64,000 bases of DNA from Pseudomonas sp. SLFW (GTDB taxonomy: Bacteria > Pseudomonadota > Gammaproteobacteria > Pseudomonadales > Pseudomonadaceae), in the NCBI RefSeq assembly GCF_009905615.1, contig NZ_JAAAKW010000001.1:735214-799213 (forward strand), given 5' to 3'. The position numbers and the translations under genes were made by a program. Of this stretch, positions 9,594 through 18,884 are shown piece after piece. The notes under the pieces were generated by a model. That model saw only the letters and a program-made list of their open reading frames with translations, searched no databases and was not told where the DNA came from. Position 1 is the stretch's first letter. Each line of letters opens with the position of its first letter.

Positions 9594-10562
9594 ATGCCAC
9601 TTTTAGAAATCAAAAACCTCAACGTTCGCTTCGGCGATGCGACTGCGACCCCGGTCGTCGACGGCCTGGACCTGGCCGTGGACAAGGGCGAAGTGCTGGC
9701 CATTGTGGGCGAATCCGGCTCGGGCAAATCCGTGACCATGATGGCGCTGATGGGCCTGATCGATCACCCCGGCATCGTCACCGCCGATTCCCTGATTTTC
9801 GACGGCAAGGACATGCTCAAGTTGAGCCCGCGCCAGCGTCGGCAGATCGTCGGCAAAGACCTGTCGATGGTCTTCCAAGACCCGATGACAGCCCTGAACC
9901 CCAGCTACACCGTGGGTTTCCAGATCGAGGAAGTGCTGCGCGCCCACCTCGGCATGTCGGGCCGCGCTGCGCGCCAACGTGCGCTGGAGCTGCTGCAGAA
10001 GGTTGAAATCCCGGGCGCCGCACAGCGTCTGGAGGCTTACCCGCACCAACTCTCGGGCGGTATGAGCCAGCGTGTGGCGATTGCCATGGCGATTGCCGGA
10101 GAACCGAAACTGCTGATCGCCGACGAACCGACCACTGCGCTCGACGTGACCATTCAGGCTCAGATCATGGACCTGTTGCTGGCCCTGCAAAAAGAGCAGG
10201 ACATGGGCCTGGTGCTCATTACTCACGACCTCGCCGTCGTGGCCGAAACCGCCCAGCGTGTGTGCGTGATGTATGCGGGGCAAGCGGTGGAAGTCGGTCA
10301 TGTGCCCGGTCTGTTCGACGTGCCTGCGCACCCGTACAGCGAAGCCCTGCTGGCCGCGATTCCCGAACACAGCATGGGCGCCGCGCGCCTCTCGACGCTG
10401 CCGGGTATCGTCCCTGGCCGTTACGACCGTCCGAGCGGCTGCCTGCTGTCGCCGCGCTGCCCGTACGTTCAAGAGACCTGCCGCCAACAGCGCCCTGCGC
10501 TGGACCCTAAAGCCAACAGCCTCGCCCGCTGCTTCTACCCGCTGAATCAGGAGGTGGCGTAA
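9594..10562 (+). CDS. dppD: Dipeptide ABC transporter ATP-binding protein DppD
   Basis: 322-residue ABC ATPase. The ATG at 9594 is chosen over the upstream ATG at 9549, which lies inside dppC; GAGGA at 9583-9587 serves the chosen start. Walker A is GESGSGKS (residues 39-46), the signature [12 protein letters not shown], and Walker [13 protein letters not shown]. The C-terminal oligopeptide/dipeptide extension has the cysteine-rich segment [14 protein letters not shown] found in DppD/OppD proteins. It energises peptide import with DppF. Its TAA shares its last base with the ATG of dppF (TAATG), so translation is probably coupled. Confidence 0.95.
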   Translation: MPLLEIKNLNVRFGDATATPVVDGLDLAVDKGEVLAIVGESGSGKSVTMMALMGLIDHPGIVTADSLIFDGKDMLKLSPRQRRQIVGKDLSMVFQDPMTALNPSYTVGFQIEEVLRAHLGMSGRAARQRALELLQKVEIPGAAQRLEAYPHQLSGGMSQRVAIAMAIAGEPKLLIADEPTTALDVTIQAQIMDLLLALQKEQDMGLVLITHDLAVVAETAQRVCVMYAGQAVEVGHVPGLFDVPAHPYSEALLAAIPEHSMGAARLSTLPGIVPGRYDRPSGCLLSPRCPYVQETCRQQRPALDPKANSLARCFYPLNQEVA

Positions 10563-11536
10563 TGAGCGAAATCGTATTGACCGCCCGTGACCTCACCCGT
10601 CACTACGATGTATCCCAGGGTTTCTTCAAACCTCACGCCACCGTGCGCGCCCTCAACGGAGTGTCGTTCGAACTGGAAGCCGGCAAGACGCTGGCGGTGG
10701 TCGGTGAATCCGGCTGCGGCAAGTCCACCCTCGCCCGCGCCCTGACGTTGATCGAAGAGCCTTCCTCGGGCTCGTTGAAAATCGCCGGGCAGGAAGTCAA
10801 CGGCGCGACCAAGGAGCAACGCAAGCAACTGCGCAAAGACGTGCAGATGGTGTTCCAAAGCCCGTACGCCTCGCTGAACCCACGCCAGAAGATCGGCGAT
10901 CAACTGGGCGAGCCCCTGCTGATCAACACCAAGCTGTCGGCAGCAGAACGCCGCGAGAAAGTGCAGGCGATGATGAAGCAGGTCGGCCTGCGCCCTGAGC
11001 ATTACCAGCGCTACCCGCACATGTTCTCGGGCGGTCAGCGTCAGCGTATTGCCCTGGCGCGCGCGATGATGCTGCAACCGAAAGTGTTGGTGGCGGACGA
11101 ACCGACGTCAGCGCTGGACGTGTCGATTCAGGCGCAGGTGCTGAACCTGTTCATGGATTTGCAGCAGGAATTCAACACCGGTTACGTGTTCATCTCCCAC
11201 AACCTCGCGGTGGTGCGGCATGTGGCGGACACGGTGCTGGTGATGTATTTGGGTCGTCCTGCCGAGATGGGGCCGAAGGAGGAGATTTATAACCGCCCTC
11301 TGCACCCGTACACCCAGGCGCTGCTGTCGGCGACCCCGACGATTCACCCGGACCCATTGAAGCCGAAGATCAAGATCGTCGGCGAACTGCCTAACCCGCT
11401 GAACCCGCCATCAGGCTGCGCCTTCCACAAGCGCTGCCCGTACGCGACCGAACGCTGCAGCACCGAGATTCCGGAACTGCGCACCGTGGATAACCGTCAG
11501 GTGGCTTGCCACTATGCGGAGCAGTTCGTGGCGTGA
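10562..11536 (+). CDS. dppF: Dipeptide ABC transporter ATP-binding protein DppF
   Basis: 324-residue ABC ATPase, the second nucleotide-binding subunit. Walker A is GESGCGKST (residues 48-56), the signature FSGGQRQRIALARA, and Walker B VLVADEPTSALD. The C-terminal cysteine segment GCAFHKRCPYATERC is as in the OppF/DppF family. It overlaps dppD by one base, and a textbook terminator follows 19 bases after the stop, so it is the last gene of the dpp operon. Confidence 0.95.
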   Translation: MSEIVLTARDLTRHYDVSQGFFKPHATVRALNGVSFELEAGKTLAVVGESGCGKSTLARALTLIEEPSSGSLKIAGQEVNGATKEQRKQLRKDVQMVFQSPYASLNPRQKIGDQLGEPLLINTKLSAAERREKVQAMMKQVGLRPEHYQRYPHMFSGGQRQRIALARAMMLQPKVLVADEPTSALDVSIQAQVLNLFMDLQQEFNTGYVFISHNLAVVRHVADTVLVMYLGRPAEMGPKEEIYNRPLHPYTQALLSATPTIHPDPLKPKIKIVGELPNPLNPPSGCAFHKRCPYATERCSTEIPELRTVDNRQVACHYAEQFVA

Positions 11537-11555
11537 TCGACGCCTGAACAGCAAA

Positions 11556-11580
11556 AGCCCCGCTTCGGCGGGGCTTTTTT
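11556..11580 (+). terminator. Rho-independent terminator of the dpp operon
   Basis: AGCCCCGC-TTCG-GCGGGGCT, an 8-bp GC-rich stem with a TTCG loop followed by six T, just after the dppF stop. Confidence 0.92.
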
Positions 11581-11668
11581 ATGGCTGCTTGGCACTCATC
11601 CGTGACACGTACACCGGGCCCACAGGAGATTCAGCTGAGCCCCCATTTTCTCGTCAGCGCCACTGTCC

Positions 11669-11772
11669 CTGTGGGAGCGAATTCATTCGCGAAAGATGCT
11701 TTGAACGCTAGAGATGTGTCGGATGTACTCGCCCCTCGTCGGATGCTGCCCAGAATGAATTCGCTCCCACAG
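11669..11772. repeat. REP pair, GTGGGAGCGAATTCATTCGC family
   Basis: A left arm CTGTGGGAGCGAATTCATTC is followed about 80 bases later by a right arm that is its complement (GAATGAATTCGCTCCCACAG), giving a REPIN-like inverted pair. The inner part of the right arm is degraded (CCAGAATG). It fills the gap between the dpp terminator and the 3' end of piuB. Confidence 0.8.
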
Positions 11773-11834
11773 GAGATCCAAGGCGCACGGAAAATCTCTG
11801 TACGCCATCCACCCTCTGAAAACCGCTACCCCCC

Positions 11835-14402
11835 TCAGTAAACGTCCCGGCGATAGCGCCCCTGTTCGATCAGCGCCTGAACCGCCTGCTCTCCCAACAA
11901 CGCCCTCAACGTCTCATCAACGCCCGTCGCCATGCCTTCCAGACTGCCGCAAATGTAAATCGCGGCCCCCTCGGCCAGCCAGACACGCAGCTCGTCAGCA
12001 GCTTCCCGCAGGCGATCCTGCACATAGACTTTCTGCGCCTGATCACGGGAGAACGCCAGGTCCAGCCGCGCCAGATCACCCGACGCCAGCCAGCCGTTCA
12101 GCTCATCGCCACAATGGAAGTCGTGAGCCAGATGACGCTCGCCAAACAGCAGCCAGTTGCGTGGTTCGCCTTGGGCAATGCGGGCCTTGAGCAAACTGCG
12201 CAGCCCCGCCAGTCCTGTTCCGTTACCGATCAAAATCATGGGGACCGACTCGGCCGGCAAGTGGAAACCACTGTTGCGACGTACCCGCAGACTGATCGCG
12301 TCTCCCACGGCCGCGTGCTCGGTGAGCCAGCCAGAACTCAAGCCAAGGCTGTCGTCAGGATGAATCTCTTGACGAACGATCAGTTGCAGCGAGCCCTCTT
12401 CGGGAATCGACGCAATCGAGTATTCGCGCATGGCCAACGGCACCAGCGCGTCGACCAGCGCCTGCGCGTGCAGTCCGACCAGATGGCTGCGATTGGCAGG
12501 CAACTGGCGACTGCTCAACGCCTGACCCAGCGTTTCATTCAAGCCATCGACCGTGACCGGAGTGTCCGCTGCAATGCCCAACCCGGCCAGGAATCGCTCG
12601 ACCGCCAAGGATGCGTTGCGTGGCAACACTTCGATCAGATCACCGGCCTGCCACTGCGTGTCGGAAGCTGAAATCAGACCGAGCAAAAACACCTTCGAAC
12701 CAACGCTGCCAGGGTTCAGCCAATCCCGTTGCGCCAGCACCCAGTTTTCGTACTCCGGCGCTGTCCACGCGTTGGCCGGTGTCGAGCCAGTCAGCTCTCC
12801 CAACTGTTGCTGCCAATGTTTCAAGGCAGCACTGTCGCCGCTGTCCACTTCAACCGGGGCAAACAGCGTGTTGCCGCCACGTTCGGTCAACCAGTCGTGC
12901 AGGCGCTGAGCGAACCCGCAGAACTGTTGATATTGACGATCCCCCAACCCCAGGACTGCGTAATTGAGGTTTTCCAGGTCCAGCGGGCGACCCAACAACT
13001 TGCGCTCGAAACCCCGTGCGCTGTCAGGCGCCTCGCCGTCGCCAAACGTGCTGACCACGAACAAGGCGTTGCGGCTTTGATTCAGGTCCTGCTCCGTCAC
13101 GTCTGCCAGCCGTTGCACGCGCACCGGCAAACCCGCCGACTGCAACTGCCCCGCCGTCTGCCACGCCAGTTGCTCGGCGAAACCGCTCTGGCTGGCGAAG
13201 CCAATCAGCCACGCCGGGCCTTGACTGCCATAAGCGCCAGGTGTCGAACCAGCGACCTCGCCCCGAGCATTGCGGATTTCAAGCTTCTTGCGACGTCGGT
13301 CCAGATACAGCAACCAGCCGGTGATGAAAAACAGCGGCATCATCAGCGCAGCAAGAGTAATAACGAGACGCCCGGTCAGGCCCCAGTAACTGCCCGTGTG
13401 CAGCGCGTAGTTACTCACCAGCAGCTGCGCGCCGTAGCCCTTGTCGGTGTAGCGCGTGTTGGCTTTCAGTTGGCCGTTTACCGGGTCGAGGGTGATCTGG
13501 TTCAGCGCACGCGGGTGCGGCGCTGTTTTGAGAAGGTAGAAGACCGTTGCCATCTGACCCGGCGCCTGAGGCATGCGCAGGTTGTAAGTCTTCAGGTCCG
13601 GGCCAGCGGCTTTCTGGATCGTGGCCCAAATGGCAGCGTAGTCCGGCGCCGGAGTATCGACAGGTGTCGCGTCTTTCGGGCCCGGCCCAGGTCGCGGCCC
13701 TCCCCCGCCACGGCGCTGTTCGCCCGCCACGGGAGGGTCGCCGATGAGTGTGTTCAGGCCATTGCTGACCCAGTCGTAGGACCAGTTGAGGCCCGTGATC
13801 GCCAGCAGCAGGTAAACGATCAGGCACCAGGTGCCAAACACCGAGTGCAGGTCCCAGTTGAAGCTGCGCCCCCTCTTCGCCCAGTCCAGCGTCAGCCAGA
13901 CGCGCCAGTTCAACGCTTGGCGAGGCCAACGCAGGTACAAACCGGACAGGCAGAAGAACAGCAGGATCAGCGTGCATGCGGCGGTGACTTGCTTGCCGTA
14001 TTCACCGGCGGCCAGGAAGCGGTGCACGTTGAGGATGAAACCGAAGAAATCCTGACCGACCGCGTCTTCCTTGAATGCGCCGGTGAAGGGGTCGAAATTG
14101 TGCATCACACCCCGACGTTCGCCGGGGGCGGGTTTGAACCAGACCTGAGCGATCCGGTTGCCCTCGGTTTCGATACGAAACATCGAGACCGTGTCATGGC
14201 CCTGTGCTTCGACTTTGCTGACCATCTCGGCCAGCGACAGACGATGTTCGCCCGGCTGCACGAACAGCGTGTCGGGATTGAGCGCATCAATGATTTCCTC
14301 TTGAAAGGAATACAGCGCCCCGGTGATGCCCATCAGCGCCAACACCAGACCCGCCGTGATCCCGAAGAACCAATGCACTTGAAACAGGACCTTCTTCAAC
14401 AC
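11835..14402 (-). CDS. piuB: PepSY membrane / flavodoxin / NADPH reductase fusion protein (PiuB-like)
   Basis: 855 residues from a GTG at 14402 preceded by AGGTGAT. Three modules are visible. The N-terminal PepSY-associated membrane part has its first helix at about residues 8-30 (LFQVHWFFGITAGLVLALMG), further helices near 150-210 and 340-370, and a periplasmic part between. A flavodoxin-like FMN domain covers about residues 395-540 (FASQSGFAEQLAWQTA and VLGLGDRQYQQFC). A ferredoxin-NADP-reductase-like module follows to the C-terminus (REYSIAS for FAD, GNGTGLAGLRSLL and YICGSLEGMA for NADPH). It probably passes cytosolic electrons across the inner membrane to reduce ferric siderophore iron taken up by PiuA. 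It is convergent with dpp, and upstream of it is a candidate Fur site. Confidence 0.88.
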   Translation of the reverse strand: MLKKVLFQVHWFFGITAGLVLALMGITGALYSFQEEIIDALNPDTLFVQPGEHRLSLAEMVSKVEAQGHDTVSMFRIETEGNRIAQVWFKPAPGERRGVMHNFDPFTGAFKEDAVGQDFFGFILNVHRFLAAGEYGKQVTAACTLILLFFCLSGLYLRWPRQALNWRVWLTLDWAKRGRSFNWDLHSVFGTWCLIVYLLLAITGLNWSYDWVSNGLNTLIGDPPVAGEQRRGGGGPRPGPGPKDATPVDTPAPDYAAIWATIQKAAGPDLKTYNLRMPQAPGQMATVFYLLKTAPHPRALNQITLDPVNGQLKANTRYTDKGYGAQLLVSNYALHTGSYWGLTGRLVITLAALMMPLFFITGWLLYLDRRRKKLEIRNARGEVAGSTPGAYGSQGPAWLIGFASQSGFAEQLAWQTAGQLQSAGLPVRVQRLADVTEQDLNQSRNALFVVSTFGDGEAPDSARGFERKLLGRPLDLENLNYAVLGLGDRQYQQFCGFAQRLHDWLTERGGNTLFAPVEVDSGDSAALKHWQQQLGELTGSTPANAWTAPEYENWVLAQRDWLNPGSVGSKVFLLGLISASDTQWQAGDLIEVLPRNASLAVERFLAGLGIAADTPVTVDGLNETLGQALSSRQLPANRSHLVGLHAQALVDALVPLAMREYSIASIPEEGSLQLIVRQEIHPDDSLGLSSGWLTEHAAVGDAISLRVRRNSGFHLPAESVPMILIGNGTGLAGLRSLLKARIAQGEPRNWLLFGERHLAHDFHCGDELNGWLASGDLARLDLAFSRDQAQKVYVQDRLREAADELRVWLAEGAAIYICGSLEGMATGVDETLRALLGEQAVQALIEQGRYRRDVY

Positions 14403-14450
14403 CCTCGATCACCTCGATAACCCGCTGCAGCGCGCATTATGCGCACAAAC

Positions 14451-14466
14451 GGAATGCATTCTCATG
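14451..14466. promoter_or_regulatory. Candidate Fur box upstream of piuB
   Basis: GGAATGCATTCTCATG, read on minus as CATGAGAATGCATTCC, resembles the Fur 7-1-7 arrangement around GAGAATGCATTC. It lies about 50 bases upstream of the piuB start. The assignment rests on motif resemblance and the iron-uptake context only. Confidence 0.4.
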
Positions 14467-14576
14467 CGTGGCTGATTCTTTATTAGCTTTCAGGCAGGAC
14501 ACAAACAGCTGCGCCAAGCCCAATTTCGACGACGTCCGCAAGCCATGCGAAAACCATCACTCGCTCGACACACAAA

Positions 14577-14605
14577 AGCCCCACCCGCCAAGGGCAGGTG
14601 GGGCT
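14577..14605 (-). terminator. Terminator of piuA
   Basis: AGCCCCACC and GGTGGGGCT pair around a short GC-rich centre; on the minus strand the stem is followed by TTTTGTG. It starts 20 bases beyond the piuA stop at 14625. Confidence 0.8.
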
Positions 14606-14624
14606 TCTCGATTCCGCTTCTTTA

Positions 14625-16949
14625 TCAGAAGTGGAAGTTGGTGGTCAGCAGAGCGGTACGACCGGCTGCCTGGTTGGCGAAGTGCGTCGAGAAAGCTTTG
14701 TCGTAATAGGTCTTGTCGGTCAGATTCTGCACGTTCAGTTGCAGGTCGACGTTCTTGGTCAGCTTGTAAGAAGCCATGGCGTCGTAGCGGGTGTAGGACG
14801 GTACGTAGACCGTATTGCCCGTATCACCCCAGACTTGGCCGACGTAGAACGCGCCGCCGCCAATCGTCAGCTTCGGGGTAACGTCATACGTGGTCCACAG
14901 ACTGGCGCTGTGCTTGGCCGTGTTCGGCATTTCGTTGCCATCCTGCGAAGCGGCGCCCGCCGTCACAGCACCGTTACGGCCGACCAGACCGGAAGACACC
15001 AGTTCGCTGTCCAGATAGCTATAGCCTGCGAACACTTGCCATTGGTCGGTGAGCTTGCCGCTGGCGGACAGTTCCACACCGTCAACGCGGGATTTACCGG
15101 CGTTCTCGTACGTGTTGCTGCTCACCAATACCCGAGTGTTCTCCTTCTCGGTACGGAACACCGCCGCCGTCAGCGACAGGCGCTCATTGAGGAAGTCCCA
15201 CTTGGTACCAATCTCGTAGTTCTTGGTGGTTTCCGGTTCCAGGTCGCTGGTCAGGGTGCCGCCGTCCGCAACCAGGCCGTTGCCATCAATGCCTTCGTTG
15301 AGCATGCCGCCCGGCGGGGTCGCCGACGTCGCGAACGAGGTGTAGATGCTGCCGTTCTCGACGGGCTTGTAGACGATACCCGCCTGCCAGTTCCAGAAAT
15401 TGCTGTTGTTCTTGCTGCGAGTGGTCGCGGCGGTGAGGCTGTCAGCCTTGGCCGAGGTATCGAAATTGTCGAAACGCGTGCCCAAGTTGACCTGCCATTG
15501 CGGGCTCAGCTCGATGGTATCGAAGGCATACAGCGAACGGGTGAAGCCGATGGTGTTGGTGCCTTTGTAGTTACGGGCAATGGTGCCACCGTAAGCGTCA
15601 TCCGGATTCGGATTGCTCAGCGACGTACAAGTGCCACCGTAGACTTCACCCACCTGGCAACCGACGCCACCCGGAGAGGCTGCCGTCGGGTTGGTGTTCG
15701 CCGGGTTGGCAAAGGTATAACCGCTCACCTTGCTGACTTCGCGGGTCAGTTCGATACCGGTGGAGTAGCTGTTCTTGAACCCCAACAGCTGGAACTGGCC
15801 GAACAGGTCGGTCTGGTTGGTCGTGGTTTCAGTGGTGCTGACCCGGGCATTGGCACGGCGCCAGACGGTGCCACGGGTGTTGACGTTGTGCTGGCTGTCG
15901 TCCGGCTGAGTCAGTATGTAGTCCTGCCCCACGTTGCCATGACGGAAGGTGTTCTTCAGCGTCATGTCTTCATTGAAGTCATGCTCGAAGCTGATGGTCG
16001 AGATGTCGCTGCGTGTCTTGCGGAAGTCGCGATCTTTCAGGCCATAGAAGTTGTTGCTGTTGCCCCCGTCGTTGGGCTTGTCGTGCACATGGGGCGCCGT
16101 AGGGGAGTTCGAGCCGTAGCCATACGGAATCCCCGAATCCGGCAGGTCATTGCCTTCAACGTGGTAGTAGCTGAGGTTCAGGCGGTTTTCAGTGCCCAAG
16201 CCGAAGGTCACCGACGGTGCCACGCCCCAACGGTCGTAATTGATCGCGTCGCGGCCGGCAACGTTTTGCTCGTGGCTCATCAGGTTCAAGCGGAACGCTG
16301 CGGTGTCGAGGAACTTGCGGTTCACGTCCAGGGTGTAACGGCGTGTCTGGTCGGTGCCGTAGGTGAACGCGCCGTTGGTGAAATCGTTGGCTTTCGGCAA
16401 CTTGCTGACCAGGTTGATGCTGCCGCCCGCCGAACCGCGACCGCCCATGGCCGAGTTCGGGCCCTTGCTCACTTCGATCGATTCGATGTCGAAGATTTCA
16501 CGGCTCTGCGCACCGGTGTCACGCACGCCGTCGATGTAAGTGTCACCTTGCGCGTCGAACCCCCGAATGAACGGACGATCGCCCTGGGGGTTGCCCCCTT
16601 CACCGGCACCAAAGGTGATGCCCGGCACGGTGCGCAGCGCGTCTTGCAGCGAGGTGGCCGCGGTGTCTTTCAGCACTTGCTGAGGAATGACGGTGACCGA
16701 ACGCGGCGTGTCCTTCAGCGGCGCGGTGTATTTCTGCGAAGCGCTTTTTTCGGTCTTGTAGTCGGTGGAGTCTTGGGCCTCACCGGTAATGCTGGTCGCG
16801 CCCAGCGAAATGGCACCGCTGTTGGCTTTCTCTGACTCCTCGGCTGCATGGGCCATCTGCGAGGCCGACATGGCAGTCACGGCCATGCCGATAGCCGAGA
16901 CGAGTAGTCGTGGTGAGCTGACAGACGGTTGTAATGAGAGGCGCGACAT
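14625..16949 (-). CDS. piuA: TonB-dependent siderophore receptor (PiuA/Fiu-like)
   Basis: 774 residues; the ATG at 16949 is preceded by AAGGAA at 7 bases. Signal peptide about residues 1-35 (cleavage near AHA-AE). The plug domain has PRSVTVIPQQVL, a GITFGAGEGG..RPFIRGFDAQGD segment and SIEVSKGPNSAMGGRGSAGG. A 22-strand barrel follows, ending in a C-terminal aromatic residue (LLTTNFHF). The family imports ferric catecholates or mono-catechol siderophores, including drug-siderophore conjugates. Its divergent partner is piuC and its co-oriented partner piuB, the same set as in P. aeruginosa. Candidate Fur sites lie in the piuA-piuC spacer. No truncation is seen. Confidence 0.92.
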   Translation of the reverse strand: MSRLSLQPSVSSPRLLVSAIGMAVTAMSASQMAHAAEESEKANSGAISLGATSITGEAQDSTDYKTEKSASQKYTAPLKDTPRSVTVIPQQVLKDTAATSLQDALRTVPGITFGAGEGGNPQGDRPFIRGFDAQGDTYIDGVRDTGAQSREIFDIESIEVSKGPNSAMGGRGSAGGSINLVSKLPKANDFTNGAFTYGTDQTRRYTLDVNRKFLDTAAFRLNLMSHEQNVAGRDAINYDRWGVAPSVTFGLGTENRLNLSYYHVEGNDLPDSGIPYGYGSNSPTAPHVHDKPNDGGNSNNFYGLKDRDFRKTRSDISTISFEHDFNEDMTLKNTFRHGNVGQDYILTQPDDSQHNVNTRGTVWRRANARVSTTETTTNQTDLFGQFQLLGFKNSYSTGIELTREVSKVSGYTFANPANTNPTAASPGGVGCQVGEVYGGTCTSLSNPNPDDAYGGTIARNYKGTNTIGFTRSLYAFDTIELSPQWQVNLGTRFDNFDTSAKADSLTAATTRSKNNSNFWNWQAGIVYKPVENGSIYTSFATSATPPGGMLNEGIDGNGLVADGGTLTSDLEPETTKNYEIGTKWDFLNERLSLTAAVFRTEKENTRVLVSSNTYENAGKSRVDGVELSASGKLTDQWQVFAGYSYLDSELVSSGLVGRNGAVTAGAASQDGNEMPNTAKHSASLWTTYDVTPKLTIGGGAFYVGQVWGDTGNTVYVPSYTRYDAMASYKLTKNVDLQLNVQNLTDKTYYDKAFSTHFANQAAGRTALLTTNFHF

Positions 16950-16997
16950 AAATGATTTCCTTCCCCAAGGAATGTTGAGGTCGCGAAATATAGTTGG

Positions 16998-17012
16998 GAA
17001 TAATTTGTATTC
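16998..17012. promoter_or_regulatory. Candidate Fur-type operator in the piuA-piuC spacer (1)
   Basis: GAATAATTTGTATTC is a GAAT-N7-ATTC dyad about 50 bases upstream of the piuA start. It lies in an AT-rich stretch and has the look of an imperfect Fur box. A second dyad with the same spacing lies at 17104-17118. Confidence 0.45.
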
Positions 17013-17103
17013 GCATAAAACTTACAATCTTTACAATTTAGCTTTACGGATTTTCGTCGCTCATTCGTCTACAAGGGCTCGCAGGGTTTTACACGGCCAA
17101 TAA

Positions 17104-17118
17104 GAATCACTACCATTC
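17104..17118. promoter_or_regulatory. Candidate Fur-type operator in the piuA-piuC spacer (2)
   Basis: GAATCACTACCATTC, again GAAT-N7-ATTC, about 30 bases upstream of the piuC start. Its position would suit repression of piuC by iron; the centre is not palindromic. Confidence 0.4.
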
Positions 17119-17146
17119 GTTACCTTTTTGCACCTGAGCTTTGGCC

Positions 17147-17827
17147 ATGCTTCTACACATTCCCGCCCTGTTCACTCGCGAGGAAGTGCTGCGCATCCGC
17201 GAAGCCCTGGAGCAGACCGAATGGGCGGACGGCAAGATCACCGCCGGGCACCAGTCGGCCAAGGCCAAGCACAATTTGCAATTGCCTGAAGGTCATCCGC
17301 TGGCCAAGGAAATCGGCGCCGCGATGCTTGAGCGGCTGTGGCAGAACCCGCTGTTCATGTCCGCCGCCCTGCCCCATAAGGTGATTCCCCCATTGGTGAA
17401 CTGCTACACCGGCGGCGGCAGTTTTGATTTCCACATCGACAATTCCGTGCGTCAGGCCAAGGGCAGCATCGAGCGCGTGCGCACTGATCTGTCGTCGACG
17501 CTGTTCTTCAGCGACCCGGACGACTATGACGGCGGCGAACTGGTGATTCAGGACACGTTCGGCACCCGCTCGGTCAAACTGCCTGCGGGCGACATGCTGC
17601 TCTACCCCGCCACCAGCCTGCACAAAGTCAACGCCGTGACACGAGGCGCCCGCTACGCGTCGTTTTTCTGGACGCAAAGCCTGGTGCGCGACGACGGTCA
17701 TCGCACGCTGCTGTTCGAAATGGACACGGCCATTCAACAGCTCAGCCGTGACGTGCCCGATCACCCGTCATTAATTCAACTCACAGGCACCTACCACAAC
17801 CTGCTGCGCCAATGGGTCGAGGTCTGA
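17147..17827 (+). CDS. piuC: 2-oxoglutarate/Fe(II)-dependent dioxygenase PiuC
   Basis: 226 residues from the ATG at 17147, the usual PiuC/PKHD-type hydroxylase length. The double-stranded beta-helix Fe(II) site is readable: H96 and D98 in FDFHIDNS, H159 in LHKV, and R169 as the 2-oxoglutarate-binding arginine in TRGARY. The family is iron-starvation induced and lies beside siderophore receptors; it is thought to act on the receptor or on siderophore handling, but its substrate is not established here. It is divergent from piuA and followed 3 bases later by the Sel1 protein, with which it is probably co-transcribed. Confidence 0.93.
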   Translation: MLLHIPALFTREEVLRIREALEQTEWADGKITAGHQSAKAKHNLQLPEGHPLAKEIGAAMLERLWQNPLFMSAALPHKVIPPLVNCYTGGGSFDFHIDNSVRQAKGSIERVRTDLSSTLFFSDPDDYDGGELVIQDTFGTRSVKLPAGDMLLYPATSLHKVNAVTRGARYASFFWTQSLVRDDGHRTLLFEMDTAIQQLSRDVPDHPSLIQLTGTYHNLLRQWVEV

Positions 17828-17830
17828 CTC

Positions 17831-18622
17831 ATGAGCTGGACACTGCGACGGGAAGACGTGCTGAACGGCCAACAACTGCGTGACATGCTTCAGGAAAACC
17901 CTGCAAGCGCAGCGCGGGCAATCCTGATTGCGGCGCAGGAGAACATGGTCGAGGCTCAGGCGTTGCTGGGTCAGATTTTGCTGGACGGCACCGGCATCGA
18001 ACAGGACGCAGCGCTGGCCCTGATCTGGTTTCAGATCGCCTCGCGCAACGGTCATGCGATGGCCACCAACATGGCTGGGCGTTGCCACGAGCACGGGTGG
18101 GGCTGCGAACCCGATGCCACCAAGGCTGCCGAGTATTACCGGCAAGCCGCAGAAGTCGAACTGGATTGGGGCTTTTATAACTACGGCAATCTGCTGGCGA
18201 CCGGGCGCGGCGTCAACAAGGATCAGGCCCGCGCCCTGGCGTGTTATCGCAAGGCTGCGCACATGGGTCACGCCAAATCTATGAACCTGCTGGGCCGCTA
18301 TCTCGAAGAAGGCGTGAGTTGTGAACAGGACGTGCAGGCCGCGCACGACTGGTATCGCCGCTCGGCAGAGGCTGGTGATTTTCGTGGGCAGTTCAGCCAT
18401 GCCGCCGTGCTCGCCGATCATGGGCGAATCGAAGAAGCGGTCGTTTGGCTAAAAACAGCCCTTCAAATAGGCAACCTCAACTACTTGCGCGTGAGCCGCA
18501 AGACGCTGTTGCAAGCGAGGCACCCGCAGGTTCGCGCCTTGGCACTGGATTACCATCAACGTGCGGCAGAGATGGGCAATCAGGAAGACGCGGCGGAATA
18601 TCGTGCACTTTTAAACGATTGA
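17831..18622 (+). CDS. piuE: Sel1-repeat (tetratricopeptide-like) protein of the piu locus
   Basis: 263 residues, cytoplasmic, no signal peptide. At least four Sel1-type repeats of about 36 residues are visible (AQALLGQILLDGTGIEQD.., MATNMAGRCHEHGWGCEPD.., NYGNLLATGRGVNKDQA.., SMNLLGRYLEEGVSCEQDV..), each with the A-LG--Y--G-GV pattern. Such repeats form alpha-solenoids for protein-protein contacts. It starts 3 bases after piuC, the same pair as in P. aeruginosa, which is the only basis for the symbol. Its role in iron uptake is unknown. Confidence 0.85.
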   Translation: MSWTLRREDVLNGQQLRDMLQENPASAARAILIAAQENMVEAQALLGQILLDGTGIEQDAALALIWFQIASRNGHAMATNMAGRCHEHGWGCEPDATKAAEYYRQAAEVELDWGFYNYGNLLATGRGVNKDQARALACYRKAAHMGHAKSMNLLGRYLEEGVSCEQDVQAAHDWYRRSAEAGDFRGQFSHAAVLADHGRIEEAVVWLKTALQIGNLNYLRVSRKTLLQARHPQVRALALDYHQRAAEMGNQEDAAEYRALLND

Positions 18623-18766
18623 GGGGCGAAATATGTAACTCGGTTTGCCTGAATGAAATTTCAAAACACCTGCAATCACATCTTCCCCCCCTGATTTAAT
18701 TGAGCGAACTCGACTCTCTCTTTCACAATCCTGAATTGTCCTACAGGCACAGACTATTTTTCCGCT

Positions 18767-18795
18767 TTGACCTCTTCAAAAGCACAACTTAATCT
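18767..18795 (+). promoter_or_regulatory. Possible sigma-70 promoter for the xax toxin genes
   Basis: TTGACC at 18767-18772 and TAATCT at 18790-18795 are 17 bp apart, in the AT-rich upstream region (hand counts of 60-base lines give 40% GC at 18721-18780 and 33% at 18841-18900). The -10 match is only moderate. Confidence 0.35.
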
Positions 18796-18884
18796 CCTTC
18801 TCGTGCAGACACATTAAACACTCTGCATCTGAAGCATTTATTAACTTCAGAAAAGTAACGCGACATCATTAAAGGACTAATGAT

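Noticed and set aside
12729..14420. 563-codon open frame on plus opposite piuB
   Set aside because: Composition-driven antisense frame without ribosome-binding site or domain; piuB is well supported.
14598..16835. 745-codon open frame on plus opposite piuA
   Set aside because: A shadow of the high-GC piuA gene: it lacks any recognisable family pattern, and piuA on the other strand has complete motifs.
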